Part shown: positions 7,500 to 10,718 of the stretch, in pieces
Layout: every line of letters starts with the position of its first letter
Numbering within the stretch: position 1 is the first letter of the stretch
From: Mageeibacillus sp. UBA5436
Lineage (GTDB): Bacteria > Bacillota > Clostridia > Saccharofermentanales > DTU023
NCBI GenBank assembly: GCA_002427545.1
Contig: DIRM01000005.1
Coordinates: 1-10,718 of the forward strand
DNA length: 10,718 nt
Direction of reading: 5' to 3'
Program-made: the position numbers and the translations under genes
Notes under the pieces: model-generated
Database searches by the model: none
Told to the model about the DNA's origin: nothing
Seen by the model: the letters and a program-made list of their open reading frames with translations, nothing else

Positions 7500-7531
7500 A
7501 AAAAAGCAGCGAATAAATATGTCCGCTGCTT
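7500..7531 (-). terminator. Rho-independent terminator of rpmF
   Basis: Read on the minus strand, AAGCAGCG (7531-7524) pairs with CGCTGCTT (7511-7504) across a 12-nt loop, and the stem runs into six consecutive T residues (7505-7500). It lies 25 nt after the rpmF stop. The + strand reading has no T-tract, so it acts in one direction. It separates rpmF from der. Confidence 0.9.
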
Positions 7532-7556
7532 CTCAAATTATTCATCAAATTAAGAA

Positions 7557-7736
7557 TTAAATATCTTGTTCGATAATCTCACGGCCATCATAATAGCCAC
7601 AGTTTTTACAAACACGATGACTCATTTTTAACTCGTGACATTGTGGACATTCTACCAATCCCGGCGCACTTAATTTCCAATTTCTGCGTGAACGCCTTGA
7701 TCTCATTTTTGACCATCTACTTTTTGGAACTGCCAT
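7557..7736 (-). CDS. rpmF: 50S ribosomal protein L32
   Basis: This is a 59-residue basic protein starting MAVPKSRWSK, the conserved L32 N-terminus. A zinc ribbon is complete: C30, C33, C43 and C46 (CPQC and CKNC). It is therefore the zinc-binding form rather than the cysteine-free paralogue used under zinc limitation. An in-frame ATG ten codons upstream would add MFRLRRRLIY, which is not conserved. The chosen ATG has a strong GGAGGT eight nt before it (7750-7745), and the longer reading would place that site inside the gene. The gene has its own promoter and terminator and appears monocistronic. The yceD/DUF177 gene that commonly precedes rpmF is absent. Confidence 0.97.
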   Translation of the reverse strand: MAVPKSRWSKMRSRRSRRNWKLSAPGLVECPQCHELKMSHRVCKNCGYYDGREIIEQDI

Positions 7737-7778
7737 ATATATCAACCTCCGTCTTAACCTAAACAATAACGCTTAAAA

Positions 7779-7807
7779 ACTATAATATAAATAAATATTA
7801 GTGTCAA
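7779..7807 (-). promoter_or_regulatory. Strong sigma-70/SigA-type promoter of rpmF
   Basis: The minus strand reads TTGACA (7807-7802), a 17-bp spacer and TATAGT (7784-7779). This is a perfect -35 and a one-mismatch -10. Transcription should start near 7772, giving a leader of about 36 nt with GGAGGT before the rpmF ATG. Confidence 0.9.
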
Positions 7808-7922
7808 GGACTATCTTTTAGCTTGTGCTATGTGTTTATCAGAAAAGTCAAACTTATTAATTTTTCAATCATTTAAGCAAAACAAAGAATGAATGTCCGT
7901 TATTATCTATTAATATTTTTAA

Positions 7923-7948
7923 AATAATATAAAATATTTTATATTATT
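7923..7948 (-). terminator. 26-bp all-A/T perfect palindrome at the end of the pta-ackA-DUF1934 run
   Basis: Bases 7923-7948 equal their own reverse complement, centred on AAAATATTTT at 7931-7940. The DUF1934 stop codon (7946-7944) lies inside it. On the minus strand TTAAAAATATT follows, only a short T-run, so if it is a terminator it is a weak one. It may instead be a protein-binding site or an extruding cruciform. The rest of the 207-nt gap before rpmF holds only the rpmF promoter and leader. Confidence 0.4.
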
Positions 7949-8384
7949 GTTCCATCTCAATTTCTAAACTAAGTCTTGTACTAATCTTTTCATTATGTGG
8001 AAAATTTAAAGAATATGCCAATAAAATACTGCCACCATCCTTTGATAATTTTCCTTGAACTTCATTTGTTAAAATAGAAACATCAAAAAGCCCATAAGGT
8101 GTTTCCATCTGCGTTTTAAAATGATTGCCAGCTTCAAACAAAACATTTACTTGAACATTTCCACTACGTACGAAATGTACATTGCCTTCTTTGGTAACTC
8201 GTAAACTAGTTTGCGTTCCTTCCATGCCTGTAGCTTCACTCTCATCATAAACCACAGTCCATTCATTTGAACGAGTATCTTGAATCAAAGTTCCCATGCT
8301 CATCAACTTAATTGGATCAGATGTTTCACCAGCTGTCCATTGCTCGCTGACTATATTAATTTTTACTGGCTTTTCAATTTGCAT
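7944..8384 (-). CDS. DUF1934 (YwiB-like) beta-barrel protein
   Basis: This is a 146-residue soluble protein. The central stretch YDESEATGMEGTQT (46-59) matches the DUF1934 hallmark (Y-x-E-S-E-x-T-G-M-x-G-T). It is followed by an RSG (73-75), ETPYG (94-98) and a Gly-rich turn before the last strands (KDGG...YSLNF), as in B. subtilis YwiB. The family adopts a lipocalin/calycin-like barrel and has no established biochemical role. It lies 37 nt after ackA with no terminator between them, so it is probably transcribed with pta-ackA. The ribosome binding site is weak (AAAGTGA before ATCATG). Its place between ackA and rpmF is where yceD (DUF177) often lies, but the motifs fit DUF1934 and not DUF177. 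Confidence 0.85.
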   Translation of the reverse strand: MQIEKPVKINIVSEQWTAGETSDPIKLMSMGTLIQDTRSNEWTVVYDESEATGMEGTQTSLRVTKEGNVHFVRSGNVQVNVLFEAGNHFKTQMETPYGLFDVSILTNEVQGKLSKDGGSILLAYSLNFPHNEKISTRLSLEIEMEQ

Positions 8385-8421
8385 GATTTCACTTTCTGAT
8401 TTTCAATATCTTTATAATCAT

Positions 8422-9618
8422 CTATACTGCAAGCCTTGCTGTGTCTAAGGCTATCTTTAATTCTTCATTTGTTCTAATCACAAAAATTTTAACTTTTGAA
8501 TCTGCAGCAGAAATTTCAATGTTTTCTTTAGAGCGAACTTTATTTTTTTCTTCATCCATTTTAATGCCTAAAAAATCTAAATCTTGGCATATTGCGGCTC
8601 TAACTGTACTGGCATTTTCTCCAATTCCAGCTGTAAAAATAATCGCATCAACGCCATTCATGGCTGCTGCATAAGAACCAATGTATTTTTTACAATCATA
8701 AGCAAACATTTTATTAATCAGATCTGCTCTCTCATTTCCTTCATCGGCCGCTTGCTCTAAGTCACGACAATCGGAACCTACTCCAGAAACTCCTAAAAAG
8801 CCAGATTCTTTATTCATCAAATTATCAACTTCTTTGCTAGAAAGATTTTCTTGTTCCATTAAAAAAGTAACAATAGCAGGATCAATATCTCCACAACGTG
8901 TGCCCATTGGGACACCAGCTAAAGGAGTCATTCCCATGCTTGTATCCATACATTTACCAGCATCAATAGCCGAAATAGAAGAACCATTGCCCAAATGACA
9001 AGTTATAATTTTAGCTTTAGGATTGTCTAACATTTTATAAGCTTGCTCAGCTACATAAGAATGTGAGGTACCATGAAAACCATAGCGTCTAATACCATGT
9101 TTTTCATACAGGTCATATGGTAAAGCATACATATAAGCTTTTGCAGGAATAGTTTGATGAAAAGCTGTATCAAAAACAGCGACTTGTTTAATTCCAGGCA
9201 TTGCTTTTTCACAAGCCTCGATACCCATAATATTAGCAGGATTATGTAGAGGAGCCAAAGGATAACAATCTTTAATAGCTTGTTTAACATCTTCTGTAAT
9301 TAAAACAGATTCTGCAAATTTTTCGCCACCATGAACAACACGATGTCCTACAGCATCCACTTCATCTAAGCTCTTTAAGACACCATGCATTGGTGATAGT
9401 AAAGCATCAATAACTAATTTTACTGCAACAGTATGGTCTGGCATTTCAGTTTCTAATTTAAAAGTTTTGCCTGTATTGGTTTCATGGCTAATATTTGCTC
9501 CATCAATACCTATTCTTTCACATAAACCATTCGCTAAAACCTGCTGCTCTTCATCTTTTAATTCGAATAATTGATATTTTAATGAAGAACTACCTGCATT
9601 AACAACTAATATTTTCAT
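8422..9618 (-). CDS. ackA: Acetate kinase
   Basis: This 398-residue enzyme, of normal family length, converts acetyl phosphate and ADP to acetate and ATP in the cytoplasm. Family motifs run in order: VNAGSSSLKYQL (6-17, N7), GHRVVHGGE (91-99, R93), H125 in APLHNP, VFDTAFHQT (148-156, D150), GFHGTSHSYV (180-189, H182), HLGNGSS (208-214), R241, GIGENA (331-336) and TNEE (383-386) with the metal-binding Glu. These match the catalytic residues known from the Methanosarcina enzyme. The ATG has GAGGGG about ten nt upstream. It lies 45 nt after pta and 37 nt before the DUF1934 gene, and together with pta forms the ATP-yielding acetate branch of fermentation. Confidence 0.98.
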   Translation of the reverse strand: MKILVVNAGSSSLKYQLFELKDEEQQVLANGLCERIGIDGANISHETNTGKTFKLETEMPDHTVAVKLVIDALLSPMHGVLKSLDEVDAVGHRVVHGGEKFAESVLITEDVKQAIKDCYPLAPLHNPANIMGIEACEKAMPGIKQVAVFDTAFHQTIPAKAYMYALPYDLYEKHGIRRYGFHGTSHSYVAEQAYKMLDNPKAKIITCHLGNGSSISAIDAGKCMDTSMGMTPLAGVPMGTRCGDIDPAIVTFLMEQENLSSKEVDNLMNKESGFLGVSGVGSDCRDLEQAADEGNERADLINKMFAYDCKKYIGSYAAAMNGVDAIIFTAGIGENASTVRAAICQDLDFLGIKMDEEKNKVRSKENIEISAADSKVKIFVIRTNEELKIALDTARLAV

Positions 9619-9663
9619 TTTAATTTCCCCTCATCTTGCTATTTCTAATATTATTTATGTTTA

Positions 9664-10656
9664 TTAGGAGTTTTGTGCCTGTACAGCAGTTATTGCGACA
9701 ACACCAACAATATCATCTGTAGAACAGCCACGAGATAAATCATTAATTGGTTTAGCAATACCTTGTAAGATTGGTCCATAGGCCTTAGCTCCACCTAAAT
9801 ATTGAACCAATTTATAACCAATATTACCTGTATCTAAATCTGGGAAAACAAGGACATTAGCTTTGCCCTGAACGCAGTTACCTGGTGCTTTTTTCTCGCT
9901 AGTTTCAGGTACTAAGGCAGCATCAATTTGTAATTCTCCATCTAAACAAAGATCAGGAGCTTTTTCTTTTGCTAATCTGGTTGCTTCTGCTACTTTATCA
10001 ACTAATGGATTTTTCGCACTGCCAAAACTTGAATATGAAGTCATAGCAACAACTGGTTTTTTGCCAATTAAACTTTTAAAAGTATCAGCTGAGGAAATTG
10101 CTATTTCAGACAATTGTTCTGCATCGGGATTTTCGTTTAAGCCACAATCTGCAAAAATAAAAGTACCATTTTCACCTAAATTTGTTTGTGTATCCATGAT
10201 AAAATAAGCAGAAACGAGTTTGGCATCTGGTTTGGTACGTATAACTTGTAAAGCCGGTCTTAAAATATTAGCTGTAGCAGTTACTGCTCCACCAACAAAA
10301 CCATCGGCAATGCCATTTTTGACGAGCATCATGCTAAAATAAATCGAATTTCTCATCATTTCATGTGCATCTTCTCGGCTAACACCTTTTCTTTTTCTTA
10401 ATTGATAAAATTGTTCTGCTAATTCGTCGGTTTTATCATATGTAAGAGGATCAATAAATATTGCTCCATCTAAAGAATAATCTGGTGTTACATTGCGAAT
10501 TTTTGCTTCATCTCCAATTAAAATAATATTTGCAATATTTCGTGCAATAATCTTTGAAGCTGCTTCTGTTATACGCGGATCCTTTGTTTCAGCTAAAATA
10601 ATTGTTTTTCGATCTTTTTTTGCTTTTTCGATCATACCATAGATAAAATTTGCCAT
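9664..10656 (-). CDS. pta: Phosphate acetyltransferase (short, catalytic domain only)
   Basis: This 330-residue enzyme makes acetyl phosphate from acetyl-CoA and phosphate, feeding acetate kinase encoded next to it. Family motifs include ADGFVGGA (117-124), SYSSFGSAKNP (207-217), DGELQIDAAL (239-248), ANVLVFPDLDTGNIGYK (266-282) and GPILQG...NDLSRGCS (294-312). The long N-terminal DRTGG/regulatory domains of the E. coli type are absent, as usual in Gram-positives. I chose the ATG at 10656 (MANFIYGMIEKA) because GGGAGAGA lies about 4 nt before it; an in-frame GTG at 10671 adds five residues including the ribosome binding site and is unlikely. It is the first gene of pta-ackA-DUF1934. Confidence 0.97.
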   Translation of the reverse strand: MANFIYGMIEKAKKDRKTIILAETKDPRITEAASKIIARNIANIILIGDEAKIRNVTPDYSLDGAIFIDPLTYDKTDELAEQFYQLRKRKGVSREDAHEMMRNSIYFSMMLVKNGIADGFVGGAVTATANILRPALQVIRTKPDAKLVSAYFIMDTQTNLGENGTFIFADCGLNENPDAEQLSEIAISSADTFKSLIGKKPVVAMTSYSSFGSAKNPLVDKVAEATRLAKEKAPDLCLDGELQIDAALVPETSEKKAPGNCVQGKANVLVFPDLDTGNIGYKLVQYLGGAKAYGPILQGIAKPINDLSRGCSTDDIVGVVAITAVQAQNS

Positions 10657-10718
10657 AATTCTCTCTCCCACTTACATTTTACACATCATTTTATTTTTTT
10701 TAGATATGATGCAATTTC
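10657..10718 (-). promoter_or_regulatory. Leader and probable promoter region of pta, cut by the window edge
   Basis: This holds the pta ribosome binding site (GGGAGAGA, 10669-10662) and very AT-rich DNA with a run of eight T residues (10694-10701). On the minus strand TTGCAT and TAAAAT occur with a 15-bp gap, which is short for a promoter. The real promoter may lie outside the window. Confidence 0.3.

Noticed and set aside
7737..7766. Longer L32 start at 7766 (MFRLRRRLIY...)
   Set aside because: The GGAGGT site would lie inside the gene, and L32 proteins begin MAVPK.
7808..7943. Remnant of a small gene between DUF1934 and the rpmF promoter
   Set aside because: Only a 14-codon reading without a ribosome binding site is found; no similarity is recognisable.
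7944..8384. YceD/DUF177 call suggested by the position between ackA and rpmF
   Set aside because: The motifs YDESEATGMEGT and ETPYG match DUF1934, and the DUF177 signature is not seen.
10657..10671. GTG start for pta at 10671
   Set aside because: The five added codons contain the ribosome binding site for the ATG at 10656.
1..10718. CRISPR arrays, tRNA or rRNA genes, insertion sequences
   Set aside because: No regularly spaced repeats, cloverleaf sequences, rRNA stretches or transposase motifs were seen on either strand.

Overview
The window looks like chromosomal DNA from a low-GC member of the Bacillota, most likely a fermentative Clostridia-type anaerobe. The grounds are the AT-rich base composition, the pta-ackA acetate/ATP pathway, a YrrO-like U32 protein next to mltG, Der and BipA/TypA GTPases, a four-cysteine L32 and a DUF1934 protein. 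The sequence alone does not support a genus-level call.

Left part (1-1760, + strand): a very AT-rich segment with two integral-membrane protein genes. The first is a short A24-type prepilin peptidase consisting of the catalytic domain only, with both catalytic aspartates present. The second is a CPBP (Abi/CAAX-like) membrane protein that keeps the EExxxR motif but has Gln where the first metal-binding His is expected. Neither gene has a recognisable Shine-Dalgarno site, unlike almost every gene on the other strand. The 141 bases before the first gene contain a perfect 8-bp-arm dyad and no visible gene.

Middle part (1762-7383, - strand): a tight run der > bipA/typA > mltG > U32 (TrhP/YrrO-like). 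The bipA start overlaps der by 14 nt, bipA and mltG are 15 nt apart, and mltG and the U32 gene share an ATGA. This is a housekeeping cluster for ribosome assembly, translation under stress, peptidoglycan strand termination and tRNA modification. Its last gene ends 1 nt from the stop codon of the convergent CPBP gene.

Right part (7500-10718, - strand): rpmF stands alone with a textbook promoter and a rho-independent terminator. Upstream of it lies pta > ackA > DUF1934, ending in a 26-bp all-A/T perfect palindrome that contains the stop codon. The yceD (DUF177) gene that often precedes rpmF is not here.

Most of the window is ordinary core genome. The parts worth a second look are the AT-rich two-protease segment on the left, with its altered CPBP active site and missing ribosome binding sites, and the several strong dyads between genes. 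I do not see convincing evidence of a wholly new system.
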